In this document: piece after piece, positions 51,551 through 58,714 of the stretch
Layout of the letters: each line of letters begins with the position of its first letter
How positions within the stretch are numbered: position 1 is the first letter of the stretch
Assembly: GCF_002441855.2 (NCBI RefSeq)
Contig: NZ_CP029487.1
Span: forward strand, 3,302,349-3,366,348
Direction of reading: 5' to 3'
Length of the DNA stretch: 64,000 bases
Source of the DNA: Eubacterium maltosivorans
Lineage (GTDB): Bacteria; Bacillota; Clostridia; Eubacteriales; Eubacteriaceae
The notes under the pieces: model-generated
Told to the model about the DNA's origin: nothing
Databases searched by the model: none
What the model saw: only the letters and a program-made list of their open reading frames with translations
Position numbers and translations under genes: made by a program

Positions 51551-51580
51551 CAGAGCTTAACAAAAAAGCTCTGTTTTTTT
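51551..51580 (+). terminator. sipW terminator
   Basis: The stem CAGAGCTT / AAGCTCTG is followed by seven T residues. Confidence 0.88.
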
Positions 51581-51594
51581 ATTGAAAAAGTATT

Positions 51595-51629
51595 GATGTG
51601 ACCGCTCTGTGACTGCCCTCTGTCATAAT
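51595..51629 (+). promoter_or_regulatory. SARP-type promoter P5
   Basis: Boxes GATGTGAC (51595-51602) and TCTGTGAC (51606-51613), 11 bp apart; 10 bp, then CATAAT (51624-51629). Confidence 0.78.
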
Positions 51630-51686
51630 AAATACATAATCAATGAGAAATGAATCCATCACATATCAAGAAAGGAAGTGGAGAGC

Positions 51687-52406
51687 ATGAAAAGAAAAAG
51701 AGCAGGGTTGGCAATTACAGGTTTACTGGTAGTGGCAATCATCGCTGTAGGCGCAACATTAGCCCTCCTGTCAACAACCACAGGCACCAAGACAAATGCT
51801 TTTTCTTCCAATAGAAACATCAGTATCCAGTTAAGAGAAGATAAATGGGACGGTTACACGTTTGAAGATGGAGCAGGCGACAGCACCACTGGTGAAGAAG
51901 CAATTGAAGGCCACGAAGAGGATATGACCCTGGGTGTGAACCAAGCCAAAGCCTATCTTCCTGGCCAGAGCATTCCGAAGAACCCGACCGTAAAGAACAA
52001 TAACACAAACGGCAACGGCGTAGAAACCCGCGTAGCCCTGAAAGTTACCTATTTTATTGGAAAACAGCAGGTAACCTATGAGACTTTTAAGACCACTTTG
52101 TTAGATACAAACGGCATTGCCTTTGATACTGACAACTGGACAAAGATTCAGAACAGCAGTGATGAAAAACTGGCAGATATCTATCTTTATAACGAGGAAC
52201 TGGGTCTGGAAGAAGACAATAAGACCACCGAGAAGAATACTACTACCCCCCTTTTTAGCACCGTGCCCATCAATAAAAACCTTCAGCCCGATGCAGAGGG
52301 CAAGCTGCCAAGCTTCAACATCAACGTCCAGGCCTACGCCATCCAGGCAGGCATCGATGGTATGAGTATTGAAGAAGAAATGGTAAAATTCATCAACGCC
52401 AATTAA
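51687..52406 (+). CDS. TasA-like fibre protein with SipW-type signal
   Basis: 239 residues. The leader ITGLLVVAIIAVGATLALLS (about 9-28) plus TNAF shortly after matches the SipW-type signal. The mature part (about 35-239) is acidic and beta-rich: LPGQSIPKNPTVKNNNTNGN, ALKVTYF, TTPLFSTVPINKNLQ and an FNINVQAYAIQ strand near the end, as in TasA/CotN proteins. ATG 51687 is chosen over GTG 51678 because AAAGGA lies 10 bases upstream of the ATG and only one base from the GTG. Single-gene unit from P5. Confidence 0.83.
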   Translation: MKRKRAGLAITGLLVVAIIAVGATLALLSTTTGTKTNAFSSNRNISIQLREDKWDGYTFEDGAGDSTTGEEAIEGHEEDMTLGVNQAKAYLPGQSIPKNPTVKNNNTNGNGVETRVALKVTYFIGKQQVTYETFKTTLLDTNGIAFDTDNWTKIQNSSDEKLADIYLYNEELGLEEDNKTTEKNTTTPLFSTVPINKNLQPDAEGKLPSFNINVQAYAIQAGIDGMSIEEEMVKFINAN

Positions 52407-52414
52407 AACAGCTG

Positions 52415-52449
52415 GCTGTGACCCACGTGTGACAACCGCAAGTTATAAT
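52415..52449 (+). promoter_or_regulatory. SARP-type promoter P6
   Basis: Boxes GCTGTGAC (52415-52422) and CGTGTGAC (52426-52433), 11 bp apart; 10 bp, then TATAAT (52444-52449). Confidence 0.85.
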
Positions 52450-52520
52450 AATACTATAATAAAACGGTTATTAAATAAAAAACTTATCGAAAACCTTAAA
52501 TTCAGAACGGAGGAAGAAAC

Positions 52521-53342
52521 ATGAACAAGAAGAGATTAGCCAAAGGCTTAACCGCCGCAGCCCTGATCGGCGTGATCGCAGTAGGATCCACCCTGGCGTA
52601 TTTGAGCGCCAACACTGGACAGAAGACAAATAAATTTTCCGGCGATAACATCGGAGGTAGAACGGAAGAACGTTTTGATAAAGACACTGCCGAAAATTAT
52701 AAACCGGGTGATTCAATTTACAAAGAACCTACCATTACCATCGATGCAGACAGTGCAGACGCTAAAGTAGCAATGTCCGTAGACTATTATGGTGATGATG
52801 TTGAAACCACGGAAAGTAATGGTGTTATTACAGTTATAAATCCTAATGAAGCTACAAAAATGTCTCAAAAAAACTTTGAAAGATATGCAACTGTTAAAGG
52901 TTGGGATACGGATAACTGGGAAATGATAGCCACATCGAAAAACGGTAGTGAGTTATGGATGAATAAAAACACAATTGTAACAACTAAAAAAGATGATGTA
53001 GAAGGTAGTGAAACAAAAGACGTTAAAACAGCACCTCTCTTTAAGAATGTAGTTGTTAACGCAGGTTTAAGAACCGTCACAGAAACAGAGCTGAACAGCA
53101 AAACAGTCTATGATAAAGAAGGCAACGTTCTTAGTACGAAAGAGGTAAAAAACTCAATTGTAAATAGTTATTATGAAGATGCACTTGGCAATATTTTAGT
53201 ATTTGATAAACTGCCAACCTTTGTTATTGACGTCAACGGTTTTGCCGTACAGGCAGATCATATAGATGCAAAAGCAGAGTTAATCAAGCTTGCAAATGTT
53301 GGAAGAACTGCTGAAAATGACAAATTTGTGGCTGTAGTGTGA
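52521..53342 (+). CDS. TasA-like fibre protein with SipW-type signal
   Basis: 273 residues. The leader (about 8-38) has AVGSTLAYLS and TNKFSG, a clear SipW pattern. The mature domain includes KPGDSIYKEPTITIDADSAD, VAMSVDYYG, TAPLFKNVVVNAGL and FVIDVNGFAVQAD near the end, paralleling the 51687-52406 protein (IPKNPTV, TTPLFSTVPIN, FNINVQAYAIQ): the two are paralogues. The segment about 52740-53330 is AT-rich, the leader GC-rich. The ATG follows GGAGGAAGAAAC. Co-transcribed with the next TasA-like gene (45 bp). Confidence 0.83.
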   Translation: MNKKRLAKGLTAAALIGVIAVGSTLAYLSANTGQKTNKFSGDNIGGRTEERFDKDTAENYKPGDSIYKEPTITIDADSADAKVAMSVDYYGDDVETTESNGVITVINPNEATKMSQKNFERYATVKGWDTDNWEMIATSKNGSELWMNKNTIVTTKKDDVEGSETKDVKTAPLFKNVVVNAGLRTVTETELNSKTVYDKEGNVLSTKEVKNSIVNSYYEDALGNILVFDKLPTFVIDVNGFAVQADHIDAKAELIKLANVGRTAENDKFVAVV

Positions 53343-53387
53343 GCTTAGGAATAGAAAAAATATAGAATCAGTTAAAGGAGAAAATCC

Positions 53388-54047
53388 ATGAACAACAAGA
53401 AAAAAGCTGCGATCCTCATTTCATCGCTGGCCATTATCGCCGTGCTCGTCATCGGCGGCACCCTGGCCTACTTCACCGATACCGATAATGCGCAGAACGT
53501 ATTTACCCTGGGTAAGGTCACTGGTGAGATCACCGAAAACACCGAAGCAGGCACCGTAGACGGGCATGACGTAAAACCTGGGACACCCACAGAGGATGGC
53601 ATCAGCTATGATAAAATCGTGCCGGGTGACTGGCTGAGCAAAGAGCCCGTAGTCAGCCTGACTGGCACCTCAGAAGACGCCTATGTGCGCGTTAAGCTTG
53701 AAGTAGAGGAAAATGTACCGCAAGGCCAAGAGGCAAAATTGACGGATGAACAGAAAGCGGCTCTTATCAGCGAAGAATGCCTGAATTTTGGCGCTGACTG
53801 GACCCTTGGAGCAGATGGCTACATCTACTACAATAACAAGCTCAGCCTGGCAGGCCCACAAGCTACCGAACCGGTATTCACCCTGGTCAAGATTCCGGAA
53901 ACCTGGGGCAACAGAACCGCCAATGTTAACTTCAGCATCAAGATTACAGCTGATCTGGTCCAGTACGATAACTTCAAACCGGGCACCAACGCTGCCGGCA
54001 AGATTGACAGCTGGGGCGATATCACGATTGAAAAAGCGGCTCAATAA
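53388..54047 (+). CDS. TasA/camelysin-family major fibre candidate
   Basis: 219 residues and the closest here to canonical TasA/CotN. Leader about 1-31 with VLVIGGTLAYFTDTDNAQNV then FTLGKV, the classical TasA-type junction. The mature domain has KIVPGDWLSKEPVVSLTGTS, EDAYVRVKLEVEEN and NVNFSIKITADLVQYDNF. Its shorter loops and GC-balanced codons contrast with the mosaic paralogues, so it may be the conserved structural subunit (inferred). The ATG follows AAAGGAGAAAATCC. Second gene of the P6 operon. Confidence 0.87.
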   Translation: MNNKKKAAILISSLAIIAVLVIGGTLAYFTDTDNAQNVFTLGKVTGEITENTEAGTVDGHDVKPGTPTEDGISYDKIVPGDWLSKEPVVSLTGTSEDAYVRVKLEVEENVPQGQEAKLTDEQKAALISEECLNFGADWTLGADGYIYYNNKLSLAGPQATEPVFTLVKIPETWGNRTANVNFSIKITADLVQYDNFKPGTNAAGKIDSWGDITIEKAAQ

Positions 54048-54050
54048 GCA

Positions 54051-54082
54051 TAAAAAAGCGGTCCTCGGATCGCTTTTTTTTA
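54051..54082 (+). terminator. Terminator of the P6 operon
   Basis: The stem AAAAAAGCG / CGCTTTTTTT with a ten-base loop. Confidence 0.8.
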
Positions 54083-54096
54083 AAGAACCATTCCGC

Positions 54097-54131
54097 CATG
54101 TTATCACCATGTGACCAAACCTTGATAGAAT
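54097..54131 (+). promoter_or_regulatory. SARP-type promoter P7 (weakest match)
   Basis: Boxes CATGTTAT (54097-54104, degenerate) and CATGTGAC (54108-54115), 11 bp apart; 10 bp, then TAGAAT (54126-54131). Confidence 0.6.
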
Positions 54132-54172
54132 AAAACTATGAGGATAGTGAGTAGCATTGTGAAAGGTAAGTG

Positions 54173-54382
54173 ATGAGGATGGAAAAGACTATTAACGCAA
54201 GCAATCAGACTTTTATCTTAGAGATTAAAAGCACACGCAACCATACCTGGCAGGGCACCATTTTATGGGTGCAGACCCAGCAGAAGGTTGCTTTCCGCAG
54301 CGCACTGGAAGCCATAAAAATTTTGGACTCCGCTCTGACAGCTGAGGGTGAGGATGAAACCCCAAACTTGCAGATTGTTTAA
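54173..54382 (+). CDS. Single-module small protein related to the 45984-46424 product
   Basis: 69 residues, cytoplasmic. Residues about 13-55 (FILEIKSTRNHTWQGTILWV, then KVAFRSALEAIKILDSAL) match both halves of the 45984-46424 protein. The last 15 residues are acidic. The start is uncertain among GTG 54170, ATG 54173 and ATG 54179; AAAGGT at 54162-54167 favours 54173. It is the only gene under P7 and closes the fibre locus. The function is unknown. Confidence 0.65.
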   Translation: MRMEKTINASNQTFILEIKSTRNHTWQGTILWVQTQQKVAFRSALEAIKILDSALTAEGEDETPNLQIV

Positions 54383-54399
54383 GGCAATACTTATAAAAA

Positions 54400-54444
54400 G
54401 AACCCCGGCTCTGCTTTTATCATGAAAGCGGAGCCGGGGTTTTA
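54400..54444. terminator. Bidirectional terminator
   Basis: The stem AACCCCGGCTC / GAGCCGGGGTT, extended inward by TGCTTT / AAAGCG, lies between the convergent small-module gene and degV-family gene. Confidence 0.85.
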
Positions 54445-54455
54445 TCTTATCCGTC

Positions 54456-55292
54456 TTAATAAGCCACAATCACGCCGCCATTATCGGCATAGACGGTACT
54501 CAGCCCGCCGGCTTCAAAAATGACGACATCCTTGAAATTGCATTTTTCCTCAATGGCTTTTTTCAGGTTCTCGGCAGTTTCCTGGGCGTGCACGTGGGCG
54601 ATGGCCAGGATTTTTTCGCTGGCGTCTGACACCTCATCGGCAATGATTTCCACCAGGCGGGAGAAAGCCTTCTTTTTACCGCGGACCTTTTCCTTCAGGG
54701 CAATCTCGCCCTCGCCGTTGTCAGTCATGATGGGCACCACCTTCAGCACCTTGCCCAAAAGGGCCATTGTGCCGCTGATACGGCCATTTTTAGCCAGGTT
54801 ATCCAGAGAGTTGAGGATAAACATGGTGCGCATGTTGGTGATGAAATCCATAAGCTTTGACACGATTTCGTTTGCGGGCAGGTTTTCTTCCAGAAAGGAC
54901 TGAAGCTTCATGAAAAGCAGGTCCTCCCCGGCCGCGGCGCTTTCGGAATCCAGCACATGCACCTGGCAGCCCGGATATTTTTCCTGGGCCATGACAGCGG
55001 CCATGACGGCGCTGTTATAGGAGCCGCTGAGCTTGGATGAGATGGTAATAATATAGTTAACGCGCTCTGGATCAATGGCGTCCAGGTATTCCTGAGGTGA
55101 TGGGCAGGCGGTTGATACCTTGTTCTTGCTGAGCTTCATTTTATCGACCAGCAGCATGGTCGATAAGTCCTGGTCCACCAGCTCCTCGTCATCAATTCTG
55201 AGTTTAAAGGGTATTCGTTCAAGTGGCAGATCGGCTGTAAAGATTTCCGGATTAAAATCCAGGCAGCTGTCCACAATAATTTTGTTTTCCAT
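54456..55292 (-). CDS. DegV-family fatty-acid-binding protein
   Basis: A 278-residue DegV/FakB-like protein. N-terminal IIVDSCLDFNPE, then STACPSPQEYLDAI (about 60-73), ITISSKLSGSYNSAV (about 81-95) and FILNSLDNLAKNGRIS (about 158-173). DegV/FakB proteins bind a fatty acid in a deep pocket and deliver it to the kinase FakA for phospholipid synthesis. Normal length. The ATG follows CGAGGAGTGCT. It is monocistronic and unrelated to the fibre locus. Confidence 0.92.
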   Translation of the reverse strand: MENKIIVDSCLDFNPEIFTADLPLERIPFKLRIDDEELVDQDLSTMLLVDKMKLSKNKVSTACPSPQEYLDAIDPERVNYIITISSKLSGSYNSAVMAAVMAQEKYPGCQVHVLDSESAAAGEDLLFMKLQSFLEENLPANEIVSKLMDFITNMRTMFILNSLDNLAKNGRISGTMALLGKVLKVVPIMTDNGEGEIALKEKVRGKKKAFSRLVEIIADEVSDASEKILAIAHVHAQETAENLKKAIEEKCNFKDVVIFEAGGLSTVYADNGGVIVAY

Positions 55293-55380
55293 AGCACTCC
55301 TCGAAAAGTTTAGTAATCTCTACTTTAATTATATTACCCAAATCTTTATTTTGCAATAAGAAAGACAGGCTTTTAGGAAA

Positions 55381-55415
55381 ATAAAAACAGCACCCTATGC
55401 AAAACGGATGCTGTA
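55381..55415 (-). terminator. Minus-strand terminator
   Basis: On the minus strand ACAGCATCC pairs with GGTGCTGT, followed by TTTTTAT. It ends the transcript of the nuclease-like gene at 55548-55925. The rest of the gap 55293-55547 shows nothing else. Confidence 0.7.
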
Positions 55416-55547
55416 AAAAGCATAATTAAACAAGCATTTTGGCAGGTGTGCCCTTTCCTGCATTTCTTTTGACCCAGAGGGTGTGTAGCAGCACAATCTC
55501 TACTTCAAAATGCCTGTTGTCTTGTTTATACCCTTATTATATACTAT

Positions 55548-55925
55548 TTATTTTGTTCTGTAAAGAACCCGGTTTTTCTGGATTAATTTCTTTAAATTTT
55601 TCTCTCGAATTCGGTAAAATGTCATTACAGAGTTTTTATAGCCTGGATGGTCTGTCTCTAAGGCAACTCTTATGATCATATTCAAGTTCGTATTTTCAAG
55701 CGCTTTTATCATAAAAATTGTACCCTTATGTGTTTCATCTACAATGATGTAATCGGGAGAAGCAATCACTGTTTCTGCAAATTTCTCAAACCATACATAA
55801 TCCTCGGGATGTCTTGTTTTTATATGGTATTCCCGCTCTTGGGTGATAATGACCTCATCCGTCTGCAGAAGGCCAAAAGCCTGGCAAAGATAGGTGTCAG
55901 CGAGTGTACCTAATTTTTTGAACAT
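55548..55925 (-). CDS. PBECR-type (phage Barnase-EndoU-ColicinE5-RelE-like) nuclease domain protein
   Basis: A 125-residue protein resembling PBECR-family nuclease domains: VIITQEREYHIKTRHPED (about 25-42) with conserved His residues, YIIVDETHKGTIFMIKAL (about 59-76), and a C-terminal NSVMTFYRIREKNLKKLI. Such domains are common in phage proteins and toxins; here it stands alone with no antitoxin next to it. Expression should be strong: a perfect consensus promoter lies 33 bp upstream. The ATG follows GGGAGATAATC. Confidence 0.68.
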   Translation of the reverse strand: MFKKLGTLADTYLCQAFGLLQTDEVIITQEREYHIKTRHPEDYVWFEKFAETVIASPDYIIVDETHKGTIFMIKALENTNLNMIIRVALETDHPGYKNSVMTFYRIREKNLKKLIQKNRVLYRTK

Positions 55926-55957
55926 GATTATCTCCCATCCCTATAAATGTATGTCCT

Positions 55958-55986
55958 ATTATAATAAAGAAAAATAGTATTGTCAA
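55958..55986 (-). promoter_or_regulatory. Consensus promoter of the PBECR-like gene
   Basis: On the minus strand TTGACA (55981-55986), 17 bp, TATAAT (55958-55963): a perfect sigma-A match, located between the EamA stop codon (55993) and the gene. Confidence 0.85.
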
Positions 55987-55992
55987 AAGCAC

Positions 55993-56880
55993 TTATTTCA
56001 GGGATAACGGCTCTTTTTCTTTTTTGAGCTCCAGCTTTGACAAAAGAACGGCGGCAAAGACGAGCCCGCAGCCCAGCGCCATGCGCGGCCCAAAAGGATC
56101 GTGCAGGAAAATAACAGAGACAATCAGGCCGAAAACAGACTCCAGTGAGATGAGCAGCGAGGCGTGGGTGGAGGTAGTGTACTGCTGGGCGATGTTCTGG
56201 ATGAGAAAGGCCACAGCTGTGTTAAAGACCACCAGATAAACGATGCCGAGAGCGCTGGAAACGCTGACCCCGGCGAGGGGCGGCGCGAAAATAAGCGCGG
56301 CAAAAAGCGATAAAGCACCCGCTGTCAGCATCTGGACCACTGTAAAGGACATGACATCCGTTTCCTTGACAAACAGCCCTAAAAAGACGATTTGGAAAGA
56401 ATAAACCACCGCGAAGGCCAGTGTCAGAGCGTCGCCGAGGTTCATGCTGAAATCCGGCTTCAGGCTGATAACCGCCACGCCCACAAAGGTGAGCAGGGCT
56501 GCAGCCACATCCAGCGCCCGGGGCCTGGTCCGGGTCATCATCCAGGAGACAAAGGGAACCAGCACCACGTAGGATGGAATGAGGAAGGCCTGGTTGGAGG
56601 CTGTGGTATGGTCGAGGCCGATGGTCTGGAAAACCATGCCCGCAAACATAAAGCTGCCGACCACCATGCCCATGAGCACTGTGCGCCTGTCAAGCCACCG
56701 GACACGCTTTAAAAAAAGGATCAGGAGTAAAATGCCTGATCCTAAAAACCGAAAGGTCATAACCCAGAGCGGTGTGATGGTCACGAGAGCCGCCTTTGAC
56801 GCGATAAAGCCCACGCCCCAGATAAGGGCAACGGTTATTAGTGCCAGATCGGCAAGTTTTGTCTTTGTTTTTGTTTGCAT
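55993..56880 (-). CDS. EamA/DMT-family transporter
   Basis: A 295-residue membrane protein with ten predicted helices in two EamA halves (about 10-140 and 150-285), typical of the drug/metabolite transporter superfamily. Motifs include LIWGVGFIASKAAL near the N-terminus and LESVFGLIVSVIFLHDPFGP near 255-275. It probably exports a metabolite; the substrate is unknown. ATG 56880 is used (a TTG at 56883 also exists); no clear ribosome site is visible, so initiation may be weak. Repeat R8 lies directly upstream. Confidence 0.88.
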   Translation of the reverse strand: MQTKTKTKLADLALITVALIWGVGFIASKAALVTITPLWVMTFRFLGSGILLLILFLKRVRWLDRRTVLMGMVVGSFMFAGMVFQTIGLDHTTASNQAFLIPSYVVLVPFVSWMMTRTRPRALDVAAALLTFVGVAVISLKPDFSMNLGDALTLAFAVVYSFQIVFLGLFVKETDVMSFTVVQMLTAGALSLFAALIFAPPLAGVSVSSALGIVYLVVFNTAVAFLIQNIAQQYTTSTHASLLISLESVFGLIVSVIFLHDPFGPRMALGCGLVFAAVLLSKLELKKEKEPLSLK

Positions 56881-56904
56881 CAATTTATACTTTTATCATT
56901 TGCA

Positions 56905-57035
56905 AATGGAAAATGTAGAATGCAGAATGGAGAATTATCGGAACGAATCCGTACCGGATTCGAGTAAAATTCAAATTTGCTTTAGCAAATTTGTTCTTTT
57001 AATTCTCCATTCTCAATTGTCCATTCTCCATTTCT
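56905..57035. repeat. Modular intergenic repeat R8
   Basis: Left arm GGAAAATGTAGAATGCAGAA, right arm TTCTCCATTCTCAATTGTCC (the AATGGAGAATT subtype seen in R4). Interior hairpins CGAATCC-GTACC-GGATTCG and CAAATTTGC-TTTA-GCAAATTTG. Confidence 0.8.
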
Positions 57036-57058
57036 AAAGTAAGGGCCGCCCTTACTTT
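57036..57058. terminator. Terminator at the end of the suf operon
   Basis: The palindrome AAAGTAAGGG / CCCTTACTTT spans the stop codon of the SufB-like gene and borders R8. Confidence 0.65.
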
Positions 57059-57987
57059 AAGAAACCTTCGATAATGTGCTGTTCGGCTTCGTGCTCAGTC
57101 AGCCCCAGGGTGCGGAGCTTGATGATCTGGTCGCCGGCGATTTTTCCAATGGCGGCTTCATGGATGAGCTCGGCCTCAAGGTCGTTGGCGGTAATTTCCG
57201 GAATGGCGGAGACAACGCCCTCGTCCATGATAATGGCGTCACACTCCGAATGGCCCGCGCATTTGTTGTTGCCGTTGATCTTGGACAGGAAAAGCTGGCG
57301 GGAGCGGTCACGGGCAACAGAGCGGGAGCTCAAGGTACAGCTGGAGCCCTCGCCGTCCATATCCACCTCAAAGGCGGTTTCGGCGTACTGGTCACCGTGG
57401 GTCATGAGCTTTTCCTTGATAACCAGCTTAGCGCCCTCGCCCAGCTTGGCCGCAGATTTACGTTTGGTGGAGTCCACGCCTTTAATCTGGGTGGTATCCA
57501 TTTCCATATAGCTGCCGGCCTCCTGCTCGATGTAGGTTTCTGGATTGATGACGCGTTTGCCAGTGCCTTCGCCAACGCCGATGTGCTTTTCGATGTAAAG
57601 CACCTTTGAGCCCGGCTTCAGGAAGAAACGGTGGATGCCGTTGTGCTCGGAGCCGTCGCAGCCGTCGGTGGACACGCCGCAGCCCGCCACGATGGTCACG
57701 TCTGCGTCCTCACCGATGTAAAAGTCATTGTAAACCAGGTCGTGCACACCGCTGCAGGTCACCAGGGCAGGGATAAAAACCTTGTCGTTTTTAGTGCCTG
57801 GCTGCACGATGATGTCAATGCCGGAGCCGTCCTCCTTGCTCACGATCTGGATATTATCAGTAGAGTTGCGGCCAGCGCACTGGCTGTCCTCACGGATATT
57901 AAAAGCAACGCCCTCTGGCTTGCCGTCAATGTCGGCAACGTCCTTCAGCAGCTCTCTTGCTACGTCGTTCATTGGTATTTCGTTCAT
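57052..57987 (-). CDS. sufB: SufB/SufD-like scaffold of a minimal Suf (SMS-type) Fe-S system
   Basis: A 311-residue SufBD-family protein. The beta-helix core (about 75-250) has CSGVHDLVYNDFYIGEDADV, IVAGCGVSTDG, and HSECDAIIMDEGVVSAIPEI (about 242-261), with a C-terminal HEAAIGKIAGDQIIKLRTLG helix region. It works with the SufC ATPase to assemble Fe-S clusters. It is much shorter than E. coli SufB (about 495 residues) and there is no sufD, sufS or sufU nearby, matching the two-gene minimal arrangement (SmsCB) of anaerobes and archaea. It starts 1 bp after sufC, GGAGGAATAAT upstream. Confidence 0.9.
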   Translation of the reverse strand: MNEIPMNDVARELLKDVADIDGKPEGVAFNIREDSQCAGRNSTDNIQIVSKEDGSGIDIIVQPGTKNDKVFIPALVTCSGVHDLVYNDFYIGEDADVTIVAGCGVSTDGCDGSEHNGIHRFFLKPGSKVLYIEKHIGVGEGTGKRVINPETYIEQEAGSYMEMDTTQIKGVDSTKRKSAAKLGEGAKLVIKEKLMTHGDQYAETAFEVDMDGEGSSCTLSSRSVARDRSRQLFLSKINGNNKCAGHSECDAIIMDEGVVSAIPEITANDLEAELIHEAAIGKIAGDQIIKLRTLGLTEHEAEQHIIEGFLK

Positions 57988-57988
57988 A

Positions 57989-58711
57989 TTATTCCTCCAT
58001 TCTAGGACAGAAATCCACTTTGTCCGTACCGTTTAAAAGTCTTGGTAAAATGTCTTCTCTGGCCCCCTGGCTGATGATCTTGCCGTTTGCCAGCACAATG
58101 ATCTCATCCGCGATGTTTAAGATGCGCTCCTGATGGGAGATGATCATGATCGAGCCATTAATTTTTTCATACATTTTCTGGAAAACAGCGATCAGGTTTT
58201 TAAAGCTCCAGAGGTCAATGCCGGCCTCTGGCTCGTCAAAGATGGACAGCTTGGTGCCGCGGGCCAGGATGGTCGCGATTTCGATACGCTTGATCTCACC
58301 GCCGGACAGGCTGTCATTGAGCTCGCGGTCAATATAGTCTCTGGCGCAGAGACCAACCTCGGATAAATACTCGCAGGCTTCCACCTGGTTGAGCGGAGAG
58401 CCCGCAGCCAGCGAGATGAGATCGTGGACGGTAATCCCCTTGAAGCGGACAGGCTGCTGAAAGGCGAAGCTGATGCCCAGCTTGGCGCGCTCGGTGATGT
58501 CGAGGCCTGTGATGTCCTGGCCGTCGAACAGGATCTGTCCCGACGTCGGGGTGAGAATACCGGAGATAATCCGGGCAAGGGTGGATTTACCCCCGCCGTT
58601 GGGGCCGGTAATAACAACGAATTTACCGGAGTCAATCTTGAGACTGACATCCTTGAGGATGCCCTTTTTTTCATCCTCCACTTCAAAGCAGATATTTTTT
58701 AATTCTAGCAT
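57989..58711 (-). CDS. sufC: SufC ATPase
   Basis: A 240-residue ABC-type ATPase: Walker A GPNGGGKST (about 37-45), Q-loop FAFQQP (about 82-87), signature LSGGEIKR (about 134-141), Walker B LSIFDEPEAGID (about 154-165) and switch His in IISHQ (about 194-198). It energises Fe-S scaffold rearrangement and is soluble. It lies between the HAD hydrolase gene (3 bp gap) and the SufB-like gene (1 bp gap) in one leftward operon. Confidence 0.94.
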   Translation of the reverse strand: MLELKNICFEVEDEKKGILKDVSLKIDSGKFVVITGPNGGGKSTLARIISGILTPTSGQILFDGQDITGLDITERAKLGISFAFQQPVRFKGITVHDLISLAAGSPLNQVEACEYLSEVGLCARDYIDRELNDSLSGGEIKRIEIATILARGTKLSIFDEPEAGIDLWSFKNLIAVFQKMYEKINGSIMIISHQERILNIADEIIVLANGKIISQGAREDILPRLLNGTDKVDFCPRMEE

Positions 58712-58714
58712 TTA

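Noticed and set aside
8590..57035. The modular repeats as CRISPR arrays.
   Set aside because: Units are not regularly spaced, contain no unique spacers of constant length, and are single elements with inverted arms; no cas gene is present.
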